Shown in pieces: positions 41,669-49,758 of a DNA stretch of 49,758 nt. The position numbers and the translations under genes are program-made. The stretch is taken from assembly GCA_913047795.1 (NCBI GenBank), contig CAJWTS010000022.1, positions 1 through 49,758 on the forward strand, given 5' to 3'. Position 1 is the first letter of the stretch. The number at the start of each line of letters is the position of its first letter. This stretch comes from an uncultured Verrucomicrobiota bacterium (GTDB lineage Bacteria > Verrucomicrobiota > Kiritimatiellia > CAJWTS01). The notes under the pieces are model-generated. The model worked only from the letters and a program-made list of their open reading frames with translations. It did no database searches and was not told where the DNA came from.

Positions 41669-42943
41669 ATGGCCAAGGCAAAGTCGAAACCGAAGGCGAA
41701 GGCTAAGGCCAAAGCGAAGGCAAAGTCGAAACCGAAGCCGCAGGTCAGGACGGAATCGAAGGCCAAGAGGACCAGAAAATCAACAACGAGCCCGGCTGCA
41801 TCCAAGCCGGCCAAGCGGCCAAAGCCCGGCAAGGGCACGATGGGGGTCGTCTCCAAGAAGGAGGCGTCGGCCATGATCGAGGGCGTGGGCAACGATGTTT
41901 TCAAGGACGTCAGTCGACGGCGAAAGCCAGATCTCAAATTTCCTATTCGTTCCTTGTCGAACGTCAAGTTCGATGCCAAGAAAGGGCATTTTGAGATCCT
42001 GGGCAAGATGACCGTTCGCACGTTGACGTACAACACGGTAAAGACATTCGCCCAATCCATGCGTCTTCTCGCGACGACGAAGGAAGATCTCCTTGATAAG
42101 AACGACATCGCGGGTAAACGCGAGATCTACTACAACAGCAAAGGCTGGGCAGAGTGCCGCTTCGATAGTCAGCCTGAGAGCGATACGCTGCTCGACGACA
42201 TGGAGGCCATGCTGGGCATTAACCGTGAACAGCTTGGCTACATTCCTGAGGAGCGCGGTGGCGATGTGGCTGGTCCGCTGGTGGTGCACGATCGGAATCC
42301 GAACTCGGGAGACCGCGTAACGATCGATTGCGGTCGCCTGGGCAGCGGAGCATGGAGCATCCCGTCGCGAGTCGAGCATCTTGGATTCGAATGTAAGGCC
42401 AAGTTCATCCTGGTCATCGAGACCGCGTCCCTTTTTCAACGCCTGGTCCATCACGAATACTACAAGACAGCGAAGTGTGTGCTTATATCAATGAGTGGCG
42501 TGCCGACTCGCGCCTGCCGCCGGTTTGTGCGGCGCCTCGCGGATGACCAGAAGCTTCCCGTACTGGTCTTTACCGACGGTGATCCGTACGGATACTGTAA
42601 TATCTACCGCACGCTAAAGGTCGGGTCCGGACAGGCGGCACACATCAATCGCTATTTCTGCGTGCCCCAGGCGCATTATCTCGGCGTTACGCCGGACGAT
42701 ATTACGGAGTACAAGCTGGAGGACGCTACCCATCCGCTCGAACCCGCGGACATCAAGCGCGCGAACGATGCGCTCAAGAACGATCCTTTCATCAAGCATC
42801 ACAAGGAGTGGCAGGCGGCGCTGAAACAGATGCTGAAAATGGGCGTACGCGTGGAACAGCAGGCTTTCGCCAAGCACGGTCTCAACTTTGTGCTGGATAC
42901 CTATCTGCCTGAGAAACTGAAGCGGAAAAAGTTCCTGCCCTAG
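41669..42943 (+). CDS. top6A: DNA topoisomerase VI subunit A / Spo11 homologue with Lys-rich tail
   Basis: A 424-residue homologue of the archaeal topoisomerase VI A subunit, which cuts both DNA strands through a tyrosine. The winged-helix domain has KREIYYNSKGW with Tyr152/Tyr153 (the second is expected to attack DNA). The Toprim domain has Glu249 (LVIETASLF) and the acid pair Asp301/Asp303 (FTDGDPYG). VPQAHYLGVTPDDI and the C-terminal helices match the family. Unusual is a 55-residue N-terminal tail of Lys/Ala/Pro repeats like a histone H1 tail, encoded by near-identical short DNA repeats (41675-41697 and 41717-41739). No B subunit (GHKL ATPase) gene is nearby, though in many genomes the two genes are adjacent. 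Confidence 0.9.
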   Translation: MAKAKSKPKAKAKAKAKAKSKPKPQVRTESKAKRTRKSTTSPAASKPAKRPKPGKGTMGVVSKKEASAMIEGVGNDVFKDVSRRRKPDLKFPIRSLSNVKFDAKKGHFEILGKMTVRTLTYNTVKTFAQSMRLLATTKEDLLDKNDIAGKREIYYNSKGWAECRFDSQPESDTLLDDMEAMLGINREQLGYIPEERGGDVAGPLVVHDRNPNSGDRVTIDCGRLGSGAWSIPSRVEHLGFECKAKFILVIETASLFQRLVHHEYYKTAKCVLISMSGVPTRACRRFVRRLADDQKLPVLVFTDGDPYGYCNIYRTLKVGSGQAAHINRYFCVPQAHYLGVTPDDITEYKLEDATHPLEPADIKRANDALKNDPFIKHHKEWQAALKQMLKMGVRVEQQAFAKHGLNFVLDTYLPEKLKRKKFLP

Positions 42944-42963
42944 TTGCCGGCTGTTCTCGGGCA

Positions 42964-43038
42964 TGCGCCGATCCGGACGACGTTCGCCGACTTTCGGGCG
43001 GGATCACATCCGAGCTGGGAAGGGCGGCAACCGTTCCC
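42964..43038 (+). repeat. dispersed intergenic repeat, copy B
   Basis: Bases 42964-43016 match copy A at 9057-9109 (43 of 53 identical, no gaps). The following AGGGCGGCAACCGTTCCCC (43021-43039) resembles AGGGCGG-TACGGTTCCCC at 46814-46831, which may be a decayed third copy. It lies between the convergent topoisomerase and mannosidase genes. Confidence 0.65.
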
Positions 43039-43049
43039 CGTGAGCAGGG

Positions 43050-45605
43050 CTAGGCTCCTTCAACCAGATTCGTTTCTTTCCCGGTCACCTTGTTGCTCTT
43101 CCGTGTTATCTTGAGCGTCTGCAGGCCGTAGGCCTTTACGCTCGTGCGGATCGTGCCGCGTGACCCGGCGAGGCGCAGCTGTACATCGGTATCTCTTCCG
43201 GAGAGTTCCTGCAGGCGCAGAACAAGCGCGTTGCCGTGTTCTGATTTTTTTACCGCAACGATCTGCACATTATCGGTCGAGACCGTAATCGGCTGCGTTT
43301 TCAGTAGCGATGATCGGCTCGTCTGTTCTTTGGCGGGAAAGTAGACCTGGTAGTAGGGCGGCACGTTAAGCGCGGCCGCCGCCTGGGTGACGGTACGCTC
43401 ACGGAAAGTGCGCGAAAACATGAATTGAAACGACACCTCATGCTCTCCCTGGTCATGGCGCGGCAGAAAGCGTTTGTCACTGAACGGAGATCCCGCCGGC
43501 ACACCAAAAGATGCGTACGCCGGCGTGCGCAATACGTTCAGGCAGAGCGAACGTTTCGTCAGGTTATGGGCAAAACTCCCGTTGTTGATGGTTGTCAGGC
43601 ACACGCCTTTGCCGCGGACCGATACCCAGCGCTGGTTCGACCGTTCTTCATACCGCGACGTGGGCGCACGCTTCACGGCACTGTAGGGCGTTTCCGATAT
43701 GCTCTCAACCGGGTCGAAGCCAAGCGGCACCTCGAGTTTGAGCATGGTATCCTTCATGTTATTCAGTACGCGGTCCCGAATCTCGAAATGCCCGTCTTTC
43801 TTCCCGAAGACGTAGTGCCGCACGATGGCCGTTGTCTCGTATACAAACAGGACCTCCACCACGCGCTGGATAGGACCGTCTTCGATCACCCGCACCGGCT
43901 TCGTCGTTCCTCCGGCCCATTTGACATCTGGTTCCGGCGAGATCCGCTTCGCGTCCGCAGCTGTGGCAAGGCGAAAGCGCGCTGTCGGTTTGCGCCATGC
44001 AGGGGCGGTGCTCCACGCTCCGGGTCCTTTCATCTGGTCCGGATCACCACAGGTCCAGCTATGATCCATGTCCTTGAATAGGATCGGCTGAAAGGCCTTC
44101 TTGCGCACCAGGCTGCTGGCGACTCTCGGAACCCTGACGGAGTCAACCAGGCCCGTGCGCGGATTGATACGAATCGAGACGCCGGGTGCACGAAGGTAGA
44201 GGGCGCCCGCTGTTGCGGCTGGTAGCCTGGGGCGAAAACGAGCCTTGGCCGGCTTGTAGCTCGCGTCATAGCGCTGGATCTCGAACGGCTTGAGGTCGAC
44301 CTGCACGAGGAGTCGCACGCGCCAGTCGCTGTCCAGGTTGTTTTGCGCCTTGATGCGCTGGAACGGGACCTGGCGCCCGTTACGCTTCAAGGCAATGTCC
44401 GGTGTCAGGAAAAGCTGGTTCGCCACGTGATACTCAAACTCGACCGGGCCACGATAGCGATGACCGTGTGGGTTGACGATGTAGATCGGTACTTCGCGGT
44501 CCTTTGCAGGCTTGTCGCCGGCAAGGACCGGTATCAGGCTCGAGAGGCGGGTGCGACGCAGTTTCTCCAGGCAATGTCCGATGAGGAGCATGGAATCCTT
44601 CTCGGCATCAGGAATGCAGGATCCCGGCAGGATATCGTGGAACTCGGTAAACATGATGTCCTTCCAGGCCGTGGCGAGGTCGGCGGAGGGGTAGGGGGCA
44701 TCGCCGTTCCACCATGCGAGGGCACAGAGCCGTTCGGTGGCCGCCATAAGACTCTCGGCCTGACGGTGACCACGCTTGACGCGGCTCATGGATGTGTAGC
44801 ATCCGGGGAAACTGTTCTGAATTTCGCCCTTCACGACGGGAAGCGAGGGGCTCCGTCGTTTTGTGGACTTGAAGAATGCTTCCGGTGTCGACTCGATCCA
44901 CTCGTACTCCGGATGTTCTTTCATGTAGCGCTGCAGATCGGAATACTCCGCCTTGCTGACGCCACCGCCATGATTCCCGATACCCCAGAGGATCATGGTT
45001 TCCGGCTCATCCGCGAAGTGCACCAGAAACTTATCGAGCTTCCCGCGGACATTGCCGTTGGTCAGGTAGTGATCGTCACTCCTGCGCGTGATCACCGTGC
45101 TGCCGGACCGATCCCGCCATTGAAATGCGCCAAGCGGCAGATCGAAGGTCCCATAATCGGGTCGGCAAAAGATGTACGAGTCCATGCCGCAGCCGTTGAG
45201 TATCTGGGGAAATCCCTCCGGATGACCGAAGGGGTCGAAATTGTACGCGGTTGTAGGGCGTACCCCAAATTTCTCCCGGAAATAGTTCAGTCCGACCAGG
45301 AATTGGCGAATATGGCTTTCCCCATTCGGGTTGTTCACATCCGGTTGAAGCCATGCGCCACCGGCGACATGCCATTGGCCTGATTTTACCAGTCTCTGAA
45401 TGCGCCGGAAGAGCGTGGGTTCGTGCTGCTCAACCCAGTGGTAGAGCACGGCCTCATTGTGATTAAAGACAAACGCCGGGTGCTTATCCGCAAAGTCCGC
45501 AGCGACACGATAAGTTGACAGCGTCTCGGCTAATCCATCCTCCCAATGCCAGCACCAGACGGGATCCAGGTGGGCGTTGCAGACCAGGTGTATCTTCTTC
45601 TTCAT
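43050..45605 (-). CDS. glycoside hydrolase family 38 alpha-mannosidase
   Basis: An 851-residue enzyme that removes alpha-mannose residues. The zinc site begins with His12 and Asp14 (NAHLDPVW); Asp124 in YNFDPFGHPEGFPQIL is the expected nucleophile, and GIGNHGGGVS supplies another zinc ligand. The middle helical bundle (EFHDILPGSC) and the C-terminal beta domains are complete. There is no signal peptide, so the enzyme appears cytoplasmic and would act on imported oligosaccharides or glycosides; that is an inference. ATG 45605 is well placed. It is divergent from a Gfo/Idh/MocA oxidoreductase, which would fit a sugar-degradation locus. Confidence 0.92.
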   Translation of the reverse strand: MKKKIHLVCNAHLDPVWCWHWEDGLAETLSTYRVAADFADKHPAFVFNHNEAVLYHWVEQHEPTLFRRIQRLVKSGQWHVAGGAWLQPDVNNPNGESHIRQFLVGLNYFREKFGVRPTTAYNFDPFGHPEGFPQILNGCGMDSYIFCRPDYGTFDLPLGAFQWRDRSGSTVITRRSDDHYLTNGNVRGKLDKFLVHFADEPETMILWGIGNHGGGVSKAEYSDLQRYMKEHPEYEWIESTPEAFFKSTKRRSPSLPVVKGEIQNSFPGCYTSMSRVKRGHRQAESLMAATERLCALAWWNGDAPYPSADLATAWKDIMFTEFHDILPGSCIPDAEKDSMLLIGHCLEKLRRTRLSSLIPVLAGDKPAKDREVPIYIVNPHGHRYRGPVEFEYHVANQLFLTPDIALKRNGRQVPFQRIKAQNNLDSDWRVRLLVQVDLKPFEIQRYDASYKPAKARFRPRLPAATAGALYLRAPGVSIRINPRTGLVDSVRVPRVASSLVRKKAFQPILFKDMDHSWTCGDPDQMKGPGAWSTAPAWRKPTARFRLATAADAKRISPEPDVKWAGGTTKPVRVIEDGPIQRVVEVLFVYETTAIVRHYVFGKKDGHFEIRDRVLNNMKDTMLKLEVPLGFDPVESISETPYSAVKRAPTSRYEERSNQRWVSVRGKGVCLTTINNGSFAHNLTKRSLCLNVLRTPAYASFGVPAGSPFSDKRFLPRHDQGEHEVSFQFMFSRTFRERTVTQAAAALNVPPYYQVYFPAKEQTSRSSLLKTQPITVSTDNVQIVAVKKSEHGNALVLRLQELSGRDTDVQLRLAGSRGTIRTSVKAYGLQTLKITRKSNKVTGKETNLVEGA

Positions 45606-45751
45606 GGATGAAATGCGAAGAGGCGATCATTCGCGCTGGAGACGGGCGTATAGTTGGATGAAGTGCGGAAGGATGTCAACATAATGAGTGTTTCGCTCGT
45701 GGCTACCTTTCTCTCGACATCAATCGTTATGCCTCGTAAAAAGCGCACTCG

Positions 45752-46750
45752 ATGAGCACGATAAGAACAGCAGTTATAGGAACCGGCGGAATGGGCGCGC
45801 ATCACGTGATGCGCTTGTCGAAGATTCCAGAGGTGGAGTTGGTGGCGCTTTGTGACGTCACCGAGGCGAACGTGCGTGCGGCGATCGAAGATAAGATTCC
45901 CGAGAAGGATCCACCCCCGGCGATCTACACCGATCCGGCGAAGATGTATGCCGAGGCCAAGCCGGATGCCGTTGTAATCGTGACGCCGCATACAATGCAT
46001 TTTGATCACGCCGTGCAAGCCATCGAGGCCGGATGTCATGTGCTGCTTGAAAAACCGATGGTGACGGACAGCCGCCAGGCTTATCGGCTGAAGGAGATCC
46101 TTGCGAGTCACGACAGGGTATTTACGATGGGCTACAACTCCTCCTGCTGTCCCACGGTGGCCTATACGCGTGAGGCCATTCGCAACGCTGAGTTTGGAGC
46201 GTTGAGCATGGTGAGCGTCTACATCCTGCAGGGATGGCGGAACGGGACGCTCGGACAATGGCGCCAGGATCCTGATCTCTCCGGTGGGGGCATGGCTTAC
46301 GACTCCGGTGCACACGTGCTGAACACGCTTTGCTGGACGATCGAGTCACGGGTGGACGAGGTCATGGCATACGTCCACAATCGCGGCACGCCGGTGGATA
46401 TCGACTCGTCGATCCTGATCCGATTCGAGAACGGTGTCTACGCGACCGTAATGATCGGCGGAAATTGCCCCACGAGTTCGAGCAATGCCGTCTATGTTTT
46501 TGAGAATGGTAAGATCGAGCTGGATGCGTGGTCCGGAGCGACGGTCGCCGCCTGGCGTGACAAGGATGAGGTCTACCGTGCTGACCTCGAGGATGCCGAC
46601 GTGTCTTCCGACACGAACTTCATCGATGCAATCCTTGGCCGCGCAGAAGCAGCCACGAATGTTGAGCACGGCATCGTCCATAGCGAATTGATGGACGCGA
46701 TCTACGAGAGTGCTCGCTGCGGTCACCCCGTTAGTCCCGAGCGGAGCTAA
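45752..46750 (+). CDS. Gfo/Idh/MocA family NAD(P)-dependent oxidoreductase
   Basis: A 332-residue dehydrogenase of the glucose-fructose oxidoreductase / inositol dehydrogenase family, which oxidises sugars or cyclitols. The Rossmann motif GTGGMGAHH is near residue 10, the EKPM motif that supplies the catalytic Lys is near residue 100 (VLLEKPMVTD), and SGGGMAYDSGAHVLNTL carries the conserved Asp/His dyad. The C-terminal beta-sheet domain is complete. Substrate cannot be told from sequence. It is divergent from the GH38 gene across 146 bases and may act on a sugar released by it (inference). Confidence 0.9.
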   Translation: MSTIRTAVIGTGGMGAHHVMRLSKIPEVELVALCDVTEANVRAAIEDKIPEKDPPPAIYTDPAKMYAEAKPDAVVIVTPHTMHFDHAVQAIEAGCHVLLEKPMVTDSRQAYRLKEILASHDRVFTMGYNSSCCPTVAYTREAIRNAEFGALSMVSVYILQGWRNGTLGQWRQDPDLSGGGMAYDSGAHVLNTLCWTIESRVDEVMAYVHNRGTPVDIDSSILIRFENGVYATVMIGGNCPTSSSNAVYVFENGKIELDAWSGATVAAWRDKDEVYRADLEDADVSSDTNFIDAILGRAEAATNVEHGIVHSELMDAIYESARCGHPVSPERS

Positions 46751-47525
46751 CGCTTGCGGTTGATATCGCTGCGATCAATCTGGATCCTCAGTGTTCACGA
46801 GAGTGCTGATTGCAGGGCGGTACGGTTCCCCAAGCTGACATAAGGCCCCGGGGGCAGACGTCAGCGATGCTTCGGTGCCTACTTGAGTGGGCAATACGGT
46901 AGGACCGTCGAAGATTGATCGGATTATCATCCTCGACCCGCAGGCCTATTTTCTCATAAATGAGACAAAAAGAGGTCTATTGCCAACCGATCAAAAAAGA
47001 GTTGAAATATTTATCCTTCTACCACCAATCGTCCTAATCTTACTGTTATTCGAGTATTTATGCGATTCCAAACGACGTACTAGACATTAGTCCGTACTAT
47101 TCCGATCTTTGTCGACATAAATACGAGTATTGAGGTCTCCTTGGTCCAGGATGGCCGGATTATTGCTTTGCCGATGGCGGGTAATAGCGTGACAACAAAC
47201 GACAACACAGGCTTCTTCCCTGAGCCACGACGAGCCAGGCCGAGAACAGTCAGCGACATCGAGCGGATGTCGGACTGTATAACTATGGTCTAGCCTTAAG
47301 CTCAGGTAAACGAAAAACCTGACAGCTCGTATTTTCCCTAATTTTAAGGCAAGAAATACCTACACCCAAGAATTGTCAGTATTGAATTTCCCTTTAGTCC
47401 TTTTATGGTCTAGCATTTCTTTGAATTGGATAAATTACAGTCCGTGTGGAGCGGTGGTCCGATTGGCCTGCGTAGCCATGCTTGCGCCGCCCGAACGACG
47501 GGTAGGAACTATTTAGGAGACATCG
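46751..47525. other. 775-base non-coding region, AT-richer than its surroundings
   Basis: No supported gene. From about 46900 to 47450 the base composition is clearly more AT-rich than in neighbouring genes. Contents: a possible repeat remnant (46814-46831); an 11-base direct repeat TATGGTCTAGC at 47284-47294 and 47404-47414, exactly 120 bases apart; a stem-loop with TCAGGT (47302-47307) and ACCTGA (47317-47322); GTATTTATG and CATAAATAC facing each other near 47055 and 47120; and a short stem CCCG/CGGG (47490-47502) just before the ribosome binding site AGGAGA at 47515-47520. It is probably the control region of the large secreted protein. Confidence 0.6.
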
Positions 47526-49758
47526 ATGGTGGTGATCGGATCTAAAATCGCGAACGGCGCCTGGCGTGGACACGCCGGGTCCTCCTGGCTTCAGTGCTCG
47601 GCTGGCATCACCCTCTTTGGGTTGATGCTCCTCGCGGCCCCCGCGGCGCGGGCGGCTGACACGATCTATGGCGAGGATTTCGACTCCTACGCCGACAATA
47701 CGACCGACCCCGGAAACGGGAAATGGTCCCTGATCACCTCGTCAAGTGTCAACGGCAGCAATGCGGGCGATTACTTCAAGGTCAAGACCGTATCGGGCGA
47801 TAAGATGCTGGAGGCGAGGGACGTCAATTCCGAGAACCAGATCTTTCGCACACAGAACATCGACATCAGCGGCTATGCGAACCTGAAGTTCTGGGTGCGC
47901 GTGTCTGAATCCGGAAATTTAGAAAGCGCGGATTACGTCAAGGTCTATTTCCAAACCAACTCGGGCCCGCTGGTCTTGTCGTACAGCGTGGTTGACGACT
48001 TTGGTGTGTTCACGCACGAGAACACAACCTTCGGCGGCACGAACATTCAGATCGAGATTCACGTTAAAAATAGTTCCGGCAGCGAGAGATACCGCATCCA
48101 GGAAGTCGTTGTCGAAGGCGACCCGGTTCCGGCTCCGGAGATCTCGATCACAACGCCGGATCAGTCCGTGGAATACGAGGCGAACTCGATCACGATTGGC
48201 GGCACGTCTTCCAATGCGGTCGGCAACATCGCGTGGACCAACGCATTGACCGGCGGAAACTCGACGATCGCTGCCGGCGCCGGCTGGACGATCAGCGATA
48301 TCCCACTCACGGTGGGCGCAAACCCGATCACCATTACGGCCACCAACGCCATCGGCGACAGCGCGACCAATACCGTCACGATCACCCGCCAGAGCATGCC
48401 TCTTCCGGAGATCTCGATCACAACGGCGGATCAGTCCGTGGAATACGAGACGAACTCGATCACGATTGGCGGCACGTCTTCCAATGCGGCGGGCAACATC
48501 GCATGGACCAACGCATTGACCGGCGGAAACTCGACGATCGCGGCCGGTGCGAACTGGACGATCAGCGACATCCCGCTCGCGGTGGGCGCAAACCCGATCA
48601 CTGTTACGACCACCAATAGCTACGGCAGCACGAACGATACCGTCACGATCACGCGCCAGGGCCCGCCTCTTCCGGTGCTCTCGATTACAACGCCGGATCA
48701 GTCCGTGGATTCGGAGACCAACTCGATTCCGATTAGCGGCACGTCTGCCAATGCGGCGGGCAACATCGCGTGGACGAACGCATTGACGGGCGGGCGCTCG
48801 ACGATCGCGGCCGGCGCCAGCTGGACAATCAACGACATACCGCTCGCGGTGGGCGCAAACCTGATCACCGTCACGGCCACCAATAGCTACGGCAGCACGA
48901 ACGATACCGTCACGATTACGCGTGAAGAGCCGCCGCCGCCCGGTGTCGCCACGCTCTATAGTGAGGATTTCGACTCCTACGCCGAGGAGACGACCGACCC
49001 CGGAAACGGGAAGTGGTCCCTGATCACCTCGTCAAGTGTCAACGGCAGCGATCCGGCCGATTACTTCCGGGTCGAGACCGTAGATTCCGACAAGGTGCTG
49101 GAGGCGAAAGACGTCAATTCCGAGAACCAGATCTTTCGTACGCAGAACATCGACATCGACGGCTATGTAAACCTGAAGTTGTGGGTGCGCATGGATGAAG
49201 CCGGAAACTTTGAAGACGTCGATTACATCCGGGTTTATTTCCAGACAAACTCGGGTGCGCTGATCTTGTCGACCAACGTGATCAACGACTTTGTGCCCAA
49301 CGATGCCGAGTTCACGCACACGAACGCCACCTTCGGCGGCACGAACCTTCAGATCGAGATTCACGTTAAGAACAGCGAGAGTGGCGAGAAGTACCGCATC
49401 GAGGAGGTCGTTGTTGAGGGCCATCCGATTCCGGCCATCTCGATCACGACGCCGGATCAGTCCGTGGATTTCGAGACGAACTCGATCGCGATTAGCGGCA
49501 CGTCTGCCAATGCGACTGGCAACATCGTGTGGACCAACGCATTGAACGGCAGCCACGCGGTGATTGCGGCCGGCGCGGACTGGACGATCAGCGACATTCC
49601 GCTCGCCGTGGGCGCAAACCCGATCACCGTTACGGCCACCAACGCCGTCGGCGACAGCGCGACCAATACCGTCACCATCACGCGCCCGAGTATGCCTCCC
49701 CCGGAGATCACGATCACAACGCCGGATCAGTCCGTGGAATACGAGGCGAACTCGATCA
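47526..49758 (+). CDS. large exported tandem-repeat protein (3' end outside window)
   Basis: An open frame with no stop from ATG 47526 to the window end, at least 744 residues. AGGAGA lies five bases before the ATG. Residues 1-44 are a signal peptide (hydrophobic core GITLFGLMLLAAPAARA). The mature part alternates two modules. Module J, about 155 residues, starts GEDFDSYA and looks like a beta-sandwich (TQNIDISGY, KFWVRV, VKVYFQTNSG). Module B, about 90 residues, has the pattern DQSVEYEANSI, WTNALTGG, GWTISDIPL, VGANPITITATN, which resembles the Ig-like glucodextranase B domain. Order visible: J, B, B, B, J, B, B... It is probably surface-bound or secreted; I see no catalytic domain in this part. 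Likely much longer than shown. Confidence 0.85.
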   Translation, partial: MVVIGSKIANGAWRGHAGSSWLQCSAGITLFGLMLLAAPAARAADTIYGEDFDSYADNTTDPGNGKWSLITSSSVNGSNAGDYFKVKTVSGDKMLEARDVNSENQIFRTQNIDISGYANLKFWVRVSESGNLESADYVKVYFQTNSGPLVLSYSVVDDFGVFTHENTTFGGTNIQIEIHVKNSSGSERYRIQEVVVEGDPVPAPEISITTPDQSVEYEANSITIGGTSSNAVGNIAWTNALTGGNSTIAAGAGWTISDIPLTVGANPITITATNAIGDSATNTVTITRQSMPLPEISITTADQSVEYETNSITIGGTSSNAAGNIAWTNALTGGNSTIAAGANWTISDIPLAVGANPITVTTTNSYGSTNDTVTITRQGPPLPVLSITTPDQSVDSETNSIPISGTSANAAGNIAWTNALTGGRSTIAAGASWTINDIPLAVGANLITVTATNSYGSTNDTVTITREEPPPPGVATLYSEDFDSYAEETTDPGNGKWSLITSSSVNGSDPADYFRVETVDSDKVLEAKDVNSENQIFRTQNIDIDGYVNLKLWVRMDEAGNFEDVDYIRVYFQTNSGALILSTNVINDFVPNDAEFTHTNATFGGTNLQIEIHVKNSESGEKYRIEEVVVEGHPIPAISITTPDQSVDFETNSIAISGTSANATGNIVWTNALNGSHAVIAAGADWTISDIPLAVGANPITVTATNAVGDSATNTVTITRPSMPPPEITITTPDQSVEYEANSI
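47673..49758 (+). repeat. nested modular repeats within the secreted protein gene
   Basis: J modules start at 47673 and 48963 (462 and 468 bases to the next B). B modules start at 48135, 48405, 48672, 49431 and 49701, with spacings of 270, 267 and 270 bases where adjacent. Long runs are identical at DNA level, so copies arose recently or are kept alike by recombination. Such arrays are prone to length change and to assembly collapse. Confidence 0.85.

Noticed and set aside
44343..45383. Plus-strand open frame of 346 codons opposite the GH38 gene
   Set aside because: Shadow of the GH38 coding strand, which carries the conserved zinc and nucleophile motifs.
46887..47090. 67-codon open frame in the AT-rich region, with a hydrophobic stretch
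   Set aside because: GTG start without ribosome binding site, AT-driven hydrophobicity, no recognisable family; not supported as a gene.
47455..47512. Possible cyclic-di-GMP-type riboswitch before the secreted protein
   Set aside because: Short stems and a GCGTAGCCATGC stretch are suggestive, but the conserved core of known classes could not be matched by eye; an Rfam scan would decide.
48135..49758. Regular repeats considered as a CRISPR array
   Set aside because: Units are about 270 bases, in frame and coding for an Ig-like domain; there are no short repeats with unique spacers and no cas genes.

Overview
This is a chromosomal window from a moderately high-GC bacterium. No single gene fixes the taxonomy, but the mix points to the PVC superphylum, most likely a Kiritimatiellota/Verrucomicrobiota/Lentisphaerota-type lineage (inference). 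That mix is secreted DUF11/LamG proteins with a Ca-binding linker and a C-terminal domain ending in a Y-R-I-S motif, GYF_2 domains on a giant coiled-coil protein, a topoisomerase VI A-subunit in a bacterium, DUF362, GH38 and Gfo/Idh/MocA enzymes, and many GTG/TTG starts. No phage, insertion sequence or CRISPR array is visible.

Layout. 1-1017: the 3' end of moeA and a small two-helix membrane protein. 1035-3496 (minus): hemW, a 101-residue protein and a secreted cyclase-family hydrolase in one run. 3548-5416 (minus): a secreted protein with a LamG-like domain nested inside a DUF11 domain. 5603-8962: a single polypeptide that fuses both halves of a 2-oxoacid dehydrogenase E1, a lipoyl domain and a complete ketoacyl synthase III. 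9246-15481: gltB and gltD, preceded by two intergenic repeat elements. 15519-16384 (minus): a 29-residue basic protein, tRNA-Cys and a YceI-like protein, divergent from a helical-repeat lipoprotein at 16531. 18373-19503: a NifS/IscS-type cysteine desulfurase. 19811-28915: a 2752-residue GYF/coiled-coil protein and a single-pass membrane partner 18 bases behind it. 28926-32587: mutS and pdxB, stop and start overlapping. 32868-38977: a heavy-metal RND efflux operon (His-rich secreted protein, czcC, czcB, czcA). 39035: tRNA-Ala. 39257-42943: a nucleotidyltransferase (minus), a DUF362 protein and an orphan topoisomerase VI A-subunit. 43050-46750: a GH38 alpha-mannosidase divergent from a Gfo/Idh/MocA oxidoreductase. 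46751-47525: a long, AT-richer non-coding region leading into a large tandem-repeat secreted protein that runs off the window at 49758.

The strongest candidates for something undescribed are the E1-lipoyl-KAS III fusion, which could pass a branched acyl primer straight from an oxidative decarboxylase to a fatty-acid or polyketide condensing enzyme, and the giant coiled-coil/membrane-anchor pair. The coiled coil contains at least 18 consecutive repeats of exactly 53 residues with no insertion or deletion. The modular secreted protein at the right edge and the two-copy intergenic repeat (9057 and 42964) also merit a look.
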